From assembly GCF_000612665.1 (NCBI RefSeq), contig NZ_HG942076.1, positions 62,001-126,000 on the forward strand: a DNA stretch of 64,000 nt, given 5' to 3'. Under the pieces are notes generated by a model. It ran no database searches. It was not told the DNA's origin and saw only the letters and a list, made by a program, of their open reading frames with translations. This document shows, one piece after another, positions 9,803-19,105 of the stretch. Position numbers and translations under genes: made by a program. Position 1 is the stretch's first letter, and each line of letters begins with the position of its first letter. Origin of the DNA: Neobacillus dielmonensis. GTDB lineage: Bacteria; Bacillota; Bacilli; Bacillales; Cytobacillaceae.

Positions 9803-10078
9803 TTATTAATGCAACGATTCCAATCAGATTCCCTAAACGAAAAAAAAAAAACGAATCCATAGCATATCCATAACTTCCAAACGACTGGAATATAGTAGTG
9901 TATTTTGGATATTATTCCAATTACTCAGCAATCATTCCCCATAGAAAAATTTAATAACCTTTACTATTAACAAGGCTATCCCATTTATCCAAAACAGACT
10001 GAGTTTCCATTTCCTTTCTATAAATAAAAGTGAAGTAGTACGCCTGGCAAAGGCTCTGAAAACAGTTCGTCACCAAGA

Positions 10079-10193
10079 AGTGTCTACGTGACCCAAAACA
10101 GGACTTTTCAGTGTGAATGGGTACCACAGGGACGGTTCTTATGGCTTCTTGATATTCACAATATGGTGCCAATAGAACCGTCCCCATGGCTTC
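10079..10193. repeat. Array half-unit plus dispersed palindrome
   Basis: 10081-10120 reads TCTACGTGACCCAAA... and matches the second half of the 6654-array unit. It runs directly into ACCACAGGGACGGTTCTTATGGC (from 10123), which pairs with GCCAATAGAACCGTCCCCATGGC (to 10191). The right end abuts the stop codon of the hydrolase gene. The rest of 9803-10078 shows only AT-rich intergenic sequence. Confidence 0.7.
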
Positions 10194-11916
10194 ATACGAC
10201 TGGCAATATAATATGTGATGGGTATATTTCTTGATGGTAAATGGTTTGCTCTGCTGTTTGATGCACATTGCTGGAGATCATGGTGTCTCCTGTATTTACG
10301 TTGGTATCATATCTAGGAAAATTGCTCGATGAAATTTCTACTCGGATACGGTGGTCTGGCAGGAAAACGTTGCTTGTTGGCCATAGGTCGATGGTATACT
10401 CTAAAATCTCATTTTGGATCTGCTCCCCTTGGTCGGTGCCATTCCGATATTTTGCCCGTACAACTCCGTCCGTTAAATTATAAGCCGTGCCGTCTGGGAA
10501 AACGTCGACCAGCTTCGCGGTAAAATCGGTATCGACTGCACTCGTCTTGGCCCACAGCTTCACTTGGACCGGACCCGTCACTTCAAGTGGCTTCGCTAAA
10601 GGTTCAGAGGTGTAAACCAGCACATCCTCTCTCGCCTCTAACTGACGCTGATCCTTCGGTCCCATCGTTTGGACTCCAGCATACAAGGTTCCCCCGCCAT
10701 TGGTAGGCACCGGATTGGCTGGATCATAAACAAACATATCCTCCGGTTCATCCAGCAGCGGCTTCTCCCAGCTTAACCATCCATCTCCAAACCGGGAATT
10801 CGCCTTACCCTCACTGTGTAAGTAATAAGGAACATACTTGGCTCTCGCTATCGGCCATTCCTGCTCATCCCGCCATTCATTGATTCCCATGACAAACAGC
10901 CGGACCGGCGCCTCGTCCCTAAGCACCGTTTCTTCGCCCTTTAGCCAATGATCAAACCAGCGAATATGCAGGGCGGTTAAATCATCTTTCCCGTCAATCC
11001 AGTCGCCGGAAGCCCGTAGCCCAAAATTCCGCTCGCCAATTACTGAACTGAATACCCCGTGCCCCCACGGACCGATAATAAGTTTTTGCATCGCCTGCCC
11101 CTGTTTTTTCAGTTCCATATAGTTTTTTAAGGTGGACTGTAAAAGGTTATCGTACCAGCCAGCGATATGATAAGCAGGAAGCTGGATTTGGTGGTATTTT
11201 TCCAAAATGCTCATCCGCTGTGCCATTTCGTCGGTCACGTTTCCTTCCAGCATATCAAAGAAATATGCAGCCGCACCAAGCTCCTTCAGCGGCGGCCATT
11301 CCTGAACCGGCTTATACGAATACCATTCTTCCAACCGATCGTAGTAACCTGCCATTTTTTCCATCAGCATCCTATACTCATCCGAATCTCCATATTTTCT
11401 CCTCAGCTCTTCTGGGGCAACCGACTCCAGCGCCCATGTTTCTGAGGAGGCCACCAGGAATTTCCCGCCTTTATCCAGCGAATTATTCCGCCAATCATTT
11501 AATGTCATTGCCGGTACCATCGCCTGCAGATGCGGCGGTTGCTCCGTTGCCGCCAGCAACTGGGTAAATCCATAATAGGACAACCCGAACATGCCTACTT
11601 TTCCATTAGAATAAGGCAAGGAAGCAGCCCATTCTACCGTATCATAGCCATCCTCCGCTTCGTATAAAAACGGATAAAACTCGCCTTCTGAATGAAACCG
11701 GCCCCTTACATCCTGGACTATCACGACATAGCCATTTTGCACCATCCGATGGGTATCCAAGTAGCGGTGCGAATAGAACGGCAAATCCTTATTATAAGGA
11801 AGCCGCGTCAGCAGCACCGGAAACTCCCCTTCCTGATGGGGACGGTAGATGTCGGCATATAGGGTAACTCCATCACGCATTTGACAAGGCACATGCTTCT
11901 CGACTAAAATCTTCAT
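10192..11916 (-). CDS. CocE/NonD-family serine hydrolase
   Basis: 574 aa, X-Pro dipeptidyl-peptidase S15 superfamily (cocaine esterase-like). Seen: an N-terminal alpha/beta-hydrolase domain with MRDGVTLYADIYRP, VIVQDVRGRFHSEGEF, the nucleophile elbow GLSYYGF (S113), the later acid/His region with IIGPWGHGVFS, and a C-terminal jelly-roll domain (DTDFTAKLVDVFPDGTAYNL, HRIRVEISSSNFPRYD). It hydrolyses esters or amides; the substrate is unknown. No signal peptide. GGGAGG lies 10 nt before the ATG. The TGA stop touches a dispersed palindrome, which may have replaced the native end. Confidence 0.9.
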   Translation of the reverse strand: MKILVEKHVPCQMRDGVTLYADIYRPHQEGEFPVLLTRLPYNKDLPFYSHRYLDTHRMVQNGYVVIVQDVRGRFHSEGEFYPFLYEAEDGYDTVEWAASLPYSNGKVGMFGLSYYGFTQLLAATEQPPHLQAMVPAMTLNDWRNNSLDKGGKFLVASSETWALESVAPEELRRKYGDSDEYRMLMEKMAGYYDRLEEWYSYKPVQEWPPLKELGAAAYFFDMLEGNVTDEMAQRMSILEKYHQIQLPAYHIAGWYDNLLQSTLKNYMELKKQGQAMQKLIIGPWGHGVFSSVIGERNFGLRASGDWIDGKDDLTALHIRWFDHWLKGEETVLRDEAPVRLFVMGINEWRDEQEWPIARAKYVPYYLHSEGKANSRFGDGWLSWEKPLLDEPEDMFVYDPANPVPTNGGGTLYAGVQTMGPKDQRQLEAREDVLVYTSEPLAKPLEVTGPVQVKLWAKTSAVDTDFTAKLVDVFPDGTAYNLTDGVVRAKYRNGTDQGEQIQNEILEYTIDLWPTSNVFLPDHRIRVEISSSNFPRYDTNVNTGDTMISSNVHQTAEQTIYHQEIYPSHIILPVV

Positions 11917-12005
11917 ATTTAAAATGTCCTCCCTTTCTTTTTAAAAGGCTGTTTTCCTGCTTTTGTTTCACACAGAAAAAATAATATCAATATTTGGAAT
12001 TTACA

Positions 12006-12216
12006 TTAGCGACCGACCCGGCGTTTTTTTCAAGCGTTCGGTCGGTAATAAAGGCTATTAACGACCAATCCAGCTTTTTTTTCGAGCGTACAGACGTTAA
12101 TAAAGGCTATTGGCGACCGTTCTGAAGTTTTTCCCGCGAGATCAGTCGGTAAGAAAGATTGATTACCGACCGATCCTTCATCCTTTCCAAGAGTTCAGTC
12201 GGTAATAATTGGCCAC
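12006..12216. repeat. Second tandem array, four ~52-bp hairpin units
   Basis: Units start at 12006, 12058, 12110 and 12163 (spacing 52, 52, 53). Each opens with TTAGCGACCGACC-like sequence, has a T-rich middle and closes with GGTCGGTAATAAAGGCTA-like sequence, so CGACCGA and TCGGTCG arms form a hairpin. Units 2 and 3 have drifted. The sequence is unrelated to the 6654 array, but the period is the same. It fills the gap between the hydrolase promoter region and the opuC terminator; no ORF fits. Confidence 0.85.
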
Positions 12217-12235
12217 TGTTAATTTAGGAAATATT

Positions 12236-12273
12236 AAAAAAGTCCATCCCCACCTACCGGTCGGAATGGACTT
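12236..12273 (-). terminator. Terminator of the opuC operon
   Basis: Stem AAGTCCATTCC / GGGATGGACTT (arms 12263-12273 and 12240-12250) followed on the minus strand by a T-run, six bases after the opuCD stop. Confidence 0.8.
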
Positions 12274-12278
12274 CAAAC

Positions 12279-12956
12279 TTAAGCGGCCTGTTCCTTCAAT
12301 TGACCAGCTTTTCTTTTTTTAATGGGTGACAGCTTTCGCTCCAGCCAGCCCATTACCACATCGGCAATCACAGCCATTAACGCAGTGGGAATGGCACCTG
12401 CCAAAATAATCGGTGTTCCGTCCGTGACATTGGTTCCACGCAGGATAACGTCACCCAATCCTCCGGCACCAATAAAAGTCCCGATCGTGGCAATCCCGAT
12501 GGTAATAACCAAGGCGGTTCGAAGCCCGGCCATGATGACCGACATCGCCATCGGCAGCTCGACCATCCGTAGTACCTGAAACTTGGTCATCCCCATTGCT
12601 TTTCCCGACTCCAATAGCGCATGGTCCACGTTGCGTATCCCGGTATAAGTGTTTTTTATAATCGGCAATAAAGAGTAAAGGAATAAGGAAAAGACGACCG
12701 TATTGGTTCCAAGTCCCATCACGAGCATAAGCACCGCCAGCATCGCCAAAGCCGGAATCGTTTGGATAATATTCGCCAGTGAAATCACCCAGGTGCTGAG
12801 CTTCTTGTATCGTGCAATCAGAATGCCAACTGGAATCGCAATAATAGCAGCAAACAAGACGCCGTAAGCAGACATCAGAAAATGCCGATAAAACTGTTCC
12901 CACACATAAGCCGCATTTTGTGAATAGTAGTAAACAATATCATTGATGGTTTCCAT
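12279..12956 (-). CDS. opuCD: Osmoprotectant ABC transporter permease OpuCD
   Basis: 225 aa integral membrane subunit of the compatible-solute importer. Seen: about five or six transmembrane segments and the BPD_transp_1 EAA-type cytoplasmic loop (ESGKAMGMTKFQVLRMVELP, then MAGLR) that contacts the ATPase. Last gene of opuCA-CB-CC-CD, 11 bp after opuCC. The ribosome binding site AGGAGGTGACCTC-ATG is near-optimal. The partner permease OpuCB is about 45% similar by eye. The gene order is identical to B. subtilis opuC, which supports the name; opuB is the alternative paralogue. Confidence 0.9.
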   Translation of the reverse strand: METINDIVYYYSQNAAYVWEQFYRHFLMSAYGVLFAAIIAIPVGILIARYKKLSTWVISLANIIQTIPALAMLAVLMLVMGLGTNTVVFSLFLYSLLPIIKNTYTGIRNVDHALLESGKAMGMTKFQVLRMVELPMAMSVIMAGLRTALVITIGIATIGTFIGAGGLGDVILRGTNVTDGTPIILAGAIPTALMAVIADVVMGWLERKLSPIKKRKAGQLKEQAA

Positions 12957-12967
12957 GAGGTCACCTC

Positions 12968-13903
<936 letters not shown>

Positions 13904-14557
13904 CTATGCAGCTTCTCTCATCTTTTTCATTCCTTTAGGGGTTACCCAGCCTTCTACTTTTCCTAAAAGAAGATCGGTCAATAAAGCTAACAATGTAACA
14001 GGAACCGCACCGGCAATAATAAATTCAGGCTGATACAAGTTCAGGCCGCTGAAGATGTAATCCCCAAGACCGCCGCCGCCAATAAACGAAGCCAAGGTGG
14101 CCCAGCCGATTAAATAAACCGTCGATAAGCGGATACCTGCCATAATGACAGGGATGGCCAGCGGCACTTCCACATAGCGTATCCGTTCCCATCCAGTCAT
14201 ACCCATCCCGCGCCCTGCTTCTAGCAGGCTTTTTTGCACGCCATTCACGCCCGTATACGTGTTCCTCAGGATAGGTAGGACCGAATAGAAAAATAAAGCA
14301 ATAATAGCTGGTGTTTTTCCGACACCTAATAGAGGAATAAAGAATGCGAGGATCGCGAAGCTTGGAAAGGTTTGAATCACTCCTAATACGCCCATCACAA
14401 AACCGGCGCCTTTTGGAAACCGCGTTAACGCTACTCCAAGAGGAACGGCGATCAGGATGCCGAGCAAGGCGGCAATCACCGAAATATATAAATGCTCCCA
14501 TGTTTTATACAGCATTTCACTGCCGTTCATACTGAAAAATTGTAAAATCGTATCCAT
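13904..14557 (-). CDS. opuCB: Osmoprotectant ABC transporter permease OpuCB
   Basis: 217 aa, six hydrophobic segments, with the permease EAA loop [20 protein letters not shown] and [15 protein letters not shown] after it. Works with OpuCD as the membrane channel. It is 12 bp downstream of opuCA and 12 bp before opuCC; GGAGGG ribosome binding site. Assignment rests on operon order as well as family membership. Confidence 0.9.
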   Translation of the reverse strand: MDTILQFFSMNGSEMLYKTWEHLYISVIAALLGILIAVPLGVALTRFPKGAGFVMGVLGVIQTFPSFAILAFFIPLLGVGKTPAIIALFFYSVLPILRNTYTGVNGVQKSLLEAGRGMGMTGWERIRYVEVPLAIPVIMAGIRLSTVYLIGWATLASFIGGGGLGDYIFSGLNLYQPEFIIAGAVPVTLLALLTDLLLGKVEGWVTPKGMKKMREAA

Positions 14558-14569
14558 ATCGGCTCCCTC

Positions 14570-15709
14570 CTATCCTATTTTTGTCCATTCATCTTCGCCC
14601 CAAATAGAATCATAGACGATATCTACTAAACTAGCTCTGGTGACAATTCCGACAAGGCGATGTTTGTCATCCACAACCGGAACATATTTCATTCCGACTT
14701 TTAATATTTTTCGTACCGTATCACGCACAAGCGTCTGTTTTTCGACGGTGAAAATATCGGTTTCGACGACATCCTTGACCAAGCTTGCCTTTTTCCGCTT
14801 TTGGTCAATAATCTCTACATCAATAAAGCCTTGCAAGTTCTTCAACTCATCCACTACCAGCAACGAATCGACGCGGTGCTGCTTCATTAATTGGATGGCT
14901 TCCGATAAAGTGCGGTCGCCTGTAATCGTGACTGGACTTGGATTCATAATCTGCTCGACCGTTTGAATATTCGGCCTTGCCTGAACGAGACGATCCTTTC
15001 CGATAAATTCTTCCACAAACTCATTAACAGGATTGCGCAAAATTTCATCCGGTGTATCGCATTGGACAATTTGCCCGTCGCGCATAATCACGATTCGGTC
15101 AGCCAATTTCAATGCCTCATCCATATCATGGGTAACAAACACAATCGTTTTTTCCAGCTTCCGTTGCAGCTTTTTGAATTCTTCCTGCAGGGAATCCCTG
15201 GTGATCGGGTCTAGTGCGCCAAATGGCTCATCCATTAAAATCAGCGGCTGGTCGGCTGCCAATGCCCGCAGTACGCCAATCCGCTGCTGCTGGCCGCCGC
15301 TCAGTTCATGCGGATATTTTTCTAAATAATCGGGTGTCATATCAACAAGTGTTAGTAATTCTCGTGCCCTCGCACGGCGTTTGGCTTCGGGGACTTTCAA
15401 TAGTTTTAATACAAGGGAGATATTTTCTTGAATGGTCATATGAGGAAATAAACCAATCTGCTGGATCACATACCCGATTTCTCTTCTTAGCTGGACCGGA
15501 TCGCTTTCCATGATGTTTTTGCCATTAATATAGATGCGTCCCTCAGTGGGCTCAATTAAGCGGTTAATCATTTTCATTGTGGTCGTTTTGCCGCAGCCGC
15601 TCGGCCCGATAAAACAGATGAATTCGCCTTTTTCAATTTCCAGGTTTAAATCCTGGACCGCTCGTTTTCCCCCTTTGTACACCTTTGAAACGTGGTCGAA
15701 TTTGAGCAA
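14570..15709 (-). CDS. opuCA: Osmoprotectant ABC transporter ATPase OpuCA
   Basis: Energises compatible-solute uptake. Seen: Walker A GPSGCGKTT, Q-loop VIQQIGLFPHMT, signature LSGGQQQRIG, Walker B LILMDEPFGALD, switch His in VTHDMDE, then two C-terminal CBS domains (NPSPVTITGDRTLSEAIQLM and KVGMKYVPVVDD), as in OpuA/OpuC ATPases. An upstream ATG gives five extra residues, but GGAGGTG lies 6 nt before TTG at 15709, and starting there gives MLKFDHVSKVYKGGK, matching the family N-terminus; I use the TTG. First gene of the operon, divergent from the GbsR-type repressor gene. Confidence 0.93.
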   Translation of the reverse strand: MLKFDHVSKVYKGGKRAVQDLNLEIEKGEFICFIGPSGCGKTTTMKMINRLIEPTEGRIYINGKNIMESDPVQLRREIGYVIQQIGLFPHMTIQENISLVLKLLKVPEAKRRARARELLTLVDMTPDYLEKYPHELSGGQQQRIGVLRALAADQPLILMDEPFGALDPITRDSLQEEFKKLQRKLEKTIVFVTHDMDEALKLADRIVIMRDGQIVQCDTPDEILRNPVNEFVEEFIGKDRLVQARPNIQTVEQIMNPSPVTITGDRTLSEAIQLMKQHRVDSLLVVDELKNLQGFIDVEIIDQKRKKASLVKDVVETDIFTVEKQTLVRDTVRKILKVGMKYVPVVDDKHRLVGIVTRASLVDIVYDSIWGEDEWTKIG

Positions 15710-15789
15710 GTAAAGCACCTCCATGATTTGTTATAGAAAATAAAAAATTATCTATATTTAGTGTAAAGTATAATTTGTAAAATAAAAAG

Positions 15790-15826
15790 TTTACGAATTA
15801 CACGTATTTTATAAAATTTACGTAAA
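15790..15826. promoter_or_regulatory. Candidate operator between opuCA and gbsR-type gene
   Basis: In the AT-rich 260-bp divergent intergenic region, TTTACGTAAA (15817-15826) is a perfect palindrome, and a half-site TTTACG recurs at 15790-15795. A TTTACA / AATATA promoter pair for opuCA lies just downstream on the minus strand. A GbsR-type repressor would be expected to bind here; this is inference. Confidence 0.35.
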
Positions 15827-15971
15827 ATTTATATTGTATAAGAGTTGGTACCGCTTTTTCTTAAAAATACGCCCAATTCCTCCCGAATCCTATTGTGTTT
15901 GCTTTTTCGAAATTTTGGTAAATTATGATATAGTGGCAACGAACATGGATGAACTGGAAGGGTGAATTTCT

Positions 15972-16508
15972 TTGGATGAACGACCATCGGGAAAATTAAA
16001 ACAGATTGAGGAACAGTTTGTTGAAAAAATCGCCGACAACATGCACACATACGGGGTCTCGCCTACGGTTGGACGGGTGCTCGGCATTATCTATATGAAT
16101 CGAAGGCCAATGACATTGGACGAACTATCAGAGGAAACCGGAATGAGCAAAACCCGGATGAGTCAAGTTGTCCGCGAAATGGTCGATTTAAATATTGCGG
16201 AAAAAGTGTTTGAAAAAGGAGTCCGCAAAGATTTATACAATGTAGAACAGGATTATTATCAGACTTTCGTCTCATTGTTCACCTCCAACTGGCAAAAAAC
16301 AATTCAGAAAAACAAAATGTTTGAAAAAAAGATGTCTGCTGAATTGCAGACCTTTCGGGAAAACGAACCGCTCAATGAAGAGATGGAACAAAAGATTAAT
16401 GTGCTCCTCAAAGAAACGAAAGAATGGCTCGACTATTATCAATGGTTAGCCCGTCTCGTTGAATTCTTTGACAGCGGTGAAATCTTTAAGCATGTTCCAA
16501 AGCCATAA
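15972..16508 (+). CDS. GbsR/OpcR-type MarR-like repressor
   Basis: 178 aa winged-helix protein of the GbsR family. Seen: the characteristic start (EEQFVEKIADNMHTYGVSPTVGRVLG), the DNA-recognition helix region TLDELSEETGMSKTRMSQVV (~50-69), and a helical C-terminus (WLDYYQWLARLVEFFDSG). In B. subtilis the members GbsR and OpcR control choline oxidation genes and opuB/opuC. The start is TTG at 15972 with AAGGGTGA 7 nt upstream. Position between opuC and the carnitine genes implies it controls one or both. It ends in a strong terminator-like hairpin. Confidence 0.88.
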   Translation: MDERPSGKLKQIEEQFVEKIADNMHTYGVSPTVGRVLGIIYMNRRPMTLDELSEETGMSKTRMSQVVREMVDLNIAEKVFEKGVRKDLYNVEQDYYQTFVSLFTSNWQKTIQKNKMFEKKMSAELQTFRENEPLNEEMEQKINVLLKETKEWLDYYQWLARLVEFFDSGEIFKHVPKP

Positions 16509-16524
16509 AGCTTAAATGAGTAAC

Positions 16525-16563
16525 AAAAAAAGAAAATGGAACTTAACCCATTTTCTTTTTTTT
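16525..16563 (+). terminator. Terminator or attenuator between repressor and carnitine genes
   Basis: Perfect 15-bp stem A7GAAAATGG / CCATTTTCTTTTTTT with an 8-nt loop and a T-run. It ends only 25 bp before the next ATG, leaving little room for a separate promoter, so partial read-through is possible. Confidence 0.8.
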
Positions 16564-16587
16564 ATCATTTTTTGAGGAGGAAAATAT

Positions 16588-17469
16588 ATGCAAAAGAAAG
16601 TCATTGTAACTTGTGCTCTAACAGGAGCAGGAGATACCACCAAGAAAAGCCCCTATGTTCCGATTACCCCTGAGGAAATTGCCCAATCCGCCATTGACGC
16701 CGCTAAGGCGGGTGCCACCATTGCCCATATTCATGTCCGCGACCCCCAAACAGGCGGAATCAGCCATGACCCCGCATTGTTCCAAGAAGTGGTCGAACGC
16801 ATCCGGGAATCGGAAACCGACGTCATCCTCAACCTCACTTCCGGCGGAGGCGGCGACTGGATTCCCAGCGAAAACGATCCAACTGCCGGAGGACCGGGAT
16901 CCGATATGCAGACACCGGAAGAACGCCATGAGCCGATTGCGCGTTTGCTGCCCGAACTTTGTACGTTGGATTGCGGAAGCTTGAACTTTGGCGACCAGCT
17001 TTACATAAGCACGACCGACTGGCTGCGGCAGCAGGCCCGCCTGATTCAACAAAGCGGGGTCAAACCCGAACTGGAATGCTTCGATACAGGACAGCTCCGC
17101 TTCGCCCAGCAATTAATTGATGAAGGACTGATTGACGGCGACCCGATGTTCCAGTTTTGCCTGGGCATCCCGTGGGGAGCGGCAGCCGATGCGGAAACGA
17201 TAATTTATATGCGCGACAAACTTCCGAAAAATGCTCACTGGTCCGCTTTTGGCATCGGGCGGATGCAAATGCCGATGGCCATTCAGTCAATGCTGTTAGG
17301 CGGCCATGTCCGAGTCGGGCTCGAAGACAATCTTTATTTGGATAAAGGTGTGCTGGCCACCAATGCCCAGCTAGTAGACCGTGCCGTCAGCATCATGACT
17401 GGACTGGGCACAGAACCGATGACCCCTGCGGAGGCACGAACCCATCTAGGATTAAGAAAGGCGGAATAA
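16588..17469 (+). CDS. BKACE-type 3-dehydrocarnitine cleavage enzyme
   Basis: Beta-keto acid cleavage enzyme family (DUF849): a Zn-dependent TIM barrel that condenses a beta-keto acid with acetyl-CoA to give acetoacetate plus a CoA ester. Seen: metal-binding HIHVRDPQTG (H47, H49), ILNLTSGGGGDW, ELECFDTGQL and FCLGIPWGA; 293 aa is normal. The next two genes encode a carnitine-dehydrogenase-like enzyme and a thioesterase, so the substrate is inferred to be 3-dehydrocarnitine, giving acetoacetate and betainyl-CoA, as for CdhC in Pseudomonas. GAGGAGG ribosome binding site. Confidence 0.87.
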   Translation: MQKKVIVTCALTGAGDTTKKSPYVPITPEEIAQSAIDAAKAGATIAHIHVRDPQTGGISHDPALFQEVVERIRESETDVILNLTSGGGGDWIPSENDPTAGGPGSDMQTPEERHEPIARLLPELCTLDCGSLNFGDQLYISTTDWLRQQARLIQQSGVKPELECFDTGQLRFAQQLIDEGLIDGDPMFQFCLGIPWGAAADAETIIYMRDKLPKNAHWSAFGIGRMQMPMAIQSMLLGGHVRVGLEDNLYLDKGVLATNAQLVDRAVSIMTGLGTEPMTPAEARTHLGLRKAE

Positions 17470-17471
17470 GA

Positions 17472-18434
17472 TTGGACACTCATTCTATTAAACAAATAAC
17501 GGTTGTTGGCACAGGTGTGATCGGCAACGGCTGGATTGCCCGTTTTTTATCACAAGGCTATGACGTCATTGCGACTGACCCGGCCCCAAACGCAGAAGCT
17601 CGGATGTTTGAAAGCATGGAACGTGCCTGGCTGGCATTAGAAAAACTAGGTTTGGCTGCCGAAGCCTCCAAAGATCGGCTGAAGTTTGAGCCGGATTTGG
17701 CAACGGCGGTGGCAAATGCCGATTTGATTCAAGAAAATGTTCCAGAACGGGAGGAATTAAAACGGCAGGTTTTAGCAGAAATAGACCGTCACGCAAAAAC
17801 CGATGCCATCATTGCCTCGAGCACATCAGGACTGATGCCAACAACGCTGCAGAAGGATTGCACCCGCCCCGAGCGCATTCTGGTGGCCCATCCCTTCAAT
17901 CCTGTCTATTTAATTCCACTGGTCGAACTGGTGGGCGGGGAAAAAACTTCTCCAGAGGTGGTAGCAGCGGCGGAGCAATTCTATCACTCTATTAAAATGA
18001 AACCGCTGGTCATTTCAGCAGAAATAGAAGGACATGTGGCCGACAGGCTGATGGAAGCCATCTGGCGTGAAGCCTTGCATCTTGTCAATGACGGCGTGGC
18101 AACAACCGAAGAGGTGGATGCGGCAATTATTTATGGACCAGGGTTACGGTGGGCGTTAATGGGACCGTTCTTAACCTTGCACTTAGCCGGCGGGGAGCAA
18201 GGGATGCGGCATATGCTAGAACAATTCGGTCCTGCCTTGAAACTGCCTTGGACCAAGCTCGAGGCACCAGAATTAACGGAGGAGCTGAGCAATAAAGTCA
18301 TTGATGGCTGCGAACAGCAGACAGCAGGCCAATCAATTGCCGGGTTGGAAGAGCGGCGTGACCAATTTCTCATTGAACTGCAGCAATTGCTGGCCAAATA
18401 CTGGCCGGGTGCCAATCTTAATGGAAATATTTAA
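17472..18434 (+). CDS. L-carnitine 3-dehydrogenase
   Basis: NAD-dependent 3-hydroxyacyl-dehydrogenase superfamily, 320 aa. Seen: Rossmann motif VVGTGVIGNGWIARFLSQGY (residues ~9-28), ENVPEREELK, ASSTSGLMPT and VAHPFNPVYLIPLVELVGG with the catalytic His. These are close to the carnitine dehydrogenase subgroup, and the neighbours (cleavage enzyme, thioesterase) fit L-carnitine to 3-dehydrocarnitine. The start is TTG at 17472, 2 nt after the previous stop, with AAAGGCGG upstream, so the genes are translationally linked. Confidence 0.87.
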   Translation: MDTHSIKQITVVGTGVIGNGWIARFLSQGYDVIATDPAPNAEARMFESMERAWLALEKLGLAAEASKDRLKFEPDLATAVANADLIQENVPEREELKRQVLAEIDRHAKTDAIIASSTSGLMPTTLQKDCTRPERILVAHPFNPVYLIPLVELVGGEKTSPEVVAAAEQFYHSIKMKPLVISAEIEGHVADRLMEAIWREALHLVNDGVATTEEVDAAIIYGPGLRWALMGPFLTLHLAGGEQGMRHMLEQFGPALKLPWTKLEAPELTEELSNKVIDGCEQQTAGQSIAGLEERRDQFLIELQQLLAKYWPGANLNGNI

Positions 18435-18452
18435 AGTAAAGGGGATGACTCA

Positions 18453-18965
18453 ATGTCGCAGATGGAAAACCCGCTTCTAGTGGAAACGGTCCGTAGTGAG
18501 TGGATTGATTATAATGGCCATATGACGGATTCTGCGTATGCCAAGGTATTCAGCATCGCAGTGGATCAGCTGATGGTGGAAATAGGACTGGGGGCTGAAT
18601 TTCGGGAAGTTAATCAGTACTCCATTTACACGCTAGAGACGCACCTTTGCTATTTAAAAGAAGCACATGAAGGCCAGGAGCTGCGGATTAACTTGCAGCT
18701 GCTTGACTTTGATTCCAAGCGGATGCATGTATTTTTCACGATGATAAATCAGGATGGAGACTGGCTCGCAACCAGTGAGCAAATGCTGATGGGGATGAAC
18801 ATGAAAACTGGACGCCCTGCCCCTTTCCCTCCTAGCATCCAATCTCAGATCCAAGGACTGGTAGAACTCCAGCAAAACCTGCCAAAGCCGAAAGAAGCTG
18901 GCCGAAGAATTGGCTTAATGAAGCACAGTGACAGTTCGAGGCCACCGAAAAACAGTTCCATATAA
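18453..18965 (+). CDS. Thioesterase, probable betainyl-CoA thioesterase
   Basis: 170 aa hot-dog-fold acyl-CoA thioesterase (4HBT-like). Seen: SEWIDYNGHMTDSAYAKVFS (residues 12-31) with the catalytic Asp/Asn-Gly-His pattern, and YTLETHLCYLKEAHEGQELRI, followed by a longer, less conserved tail. Third gene of the carnitine cluster, 18 bp after the dehydrogenase gene. Inferred to hydrolyse betainyl-CoA to glycine betaine, the CdhB step in Pseudomonas. The AAAGGGGATG ribosome binding site lies just before the start. Confidence 0.83.
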   Translation: MSQMENPLLVETVRSEWIDYNGHMTDSAYAKVFSIAVDQLMVEIGLGAEFREVNQYSIYTLETHLCYLKEAHEGQELRINLQLLDFDSKRMHVFFTMINQDGDWLATSEQMLMGMNMKTGRPAPFPPSIQSQIQGLVELQQNLPKPKEAGRRIGLMKHSDSSRPPKNSSI

Positions 18966-18999
18966 AGGGAAATCTTATAGTTTTCCTAAATAACTAGAA

Positions 19000-19023
19000 T
19001 AGCCCCCATTGGGATGGGGGCTA
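19000..19023. terminator. Hairpin after the carnitine genes
   Basis: TAGCCCCCAT / ATGGGGGCTA, perfect 10-bp stem with a 4-nt loop, but without a good T-tract on either strand. It probably marks the end of the carnitine operon. Confidence 0.5.
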
Positions 19024-19105
19024 AAATCATTCAAGTTACAGAAAAATGTAGTGTCAGACAAACCCAGACTTGGAAGCTGTTCAAACAGATAGCAAAGATC
19101 GTATG

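Noticed and set aside
9951-10268. 105-aa minus-strand ORF
   Set aside because: It runs through repeat DNA and into the hydrolase gene in another frame; no ribosome binding site or recognisable sequence.
11220-11567. ORF of 115 aa antisense to the hydrolase
   Set aside because: Shadow of the conserved CocE coding frame.
12006-12216. CRISPR array or coding repeats
   Set aside because: Units are diverged along their full length with no constant repeat and unique spacer, and no frame is open throughout.
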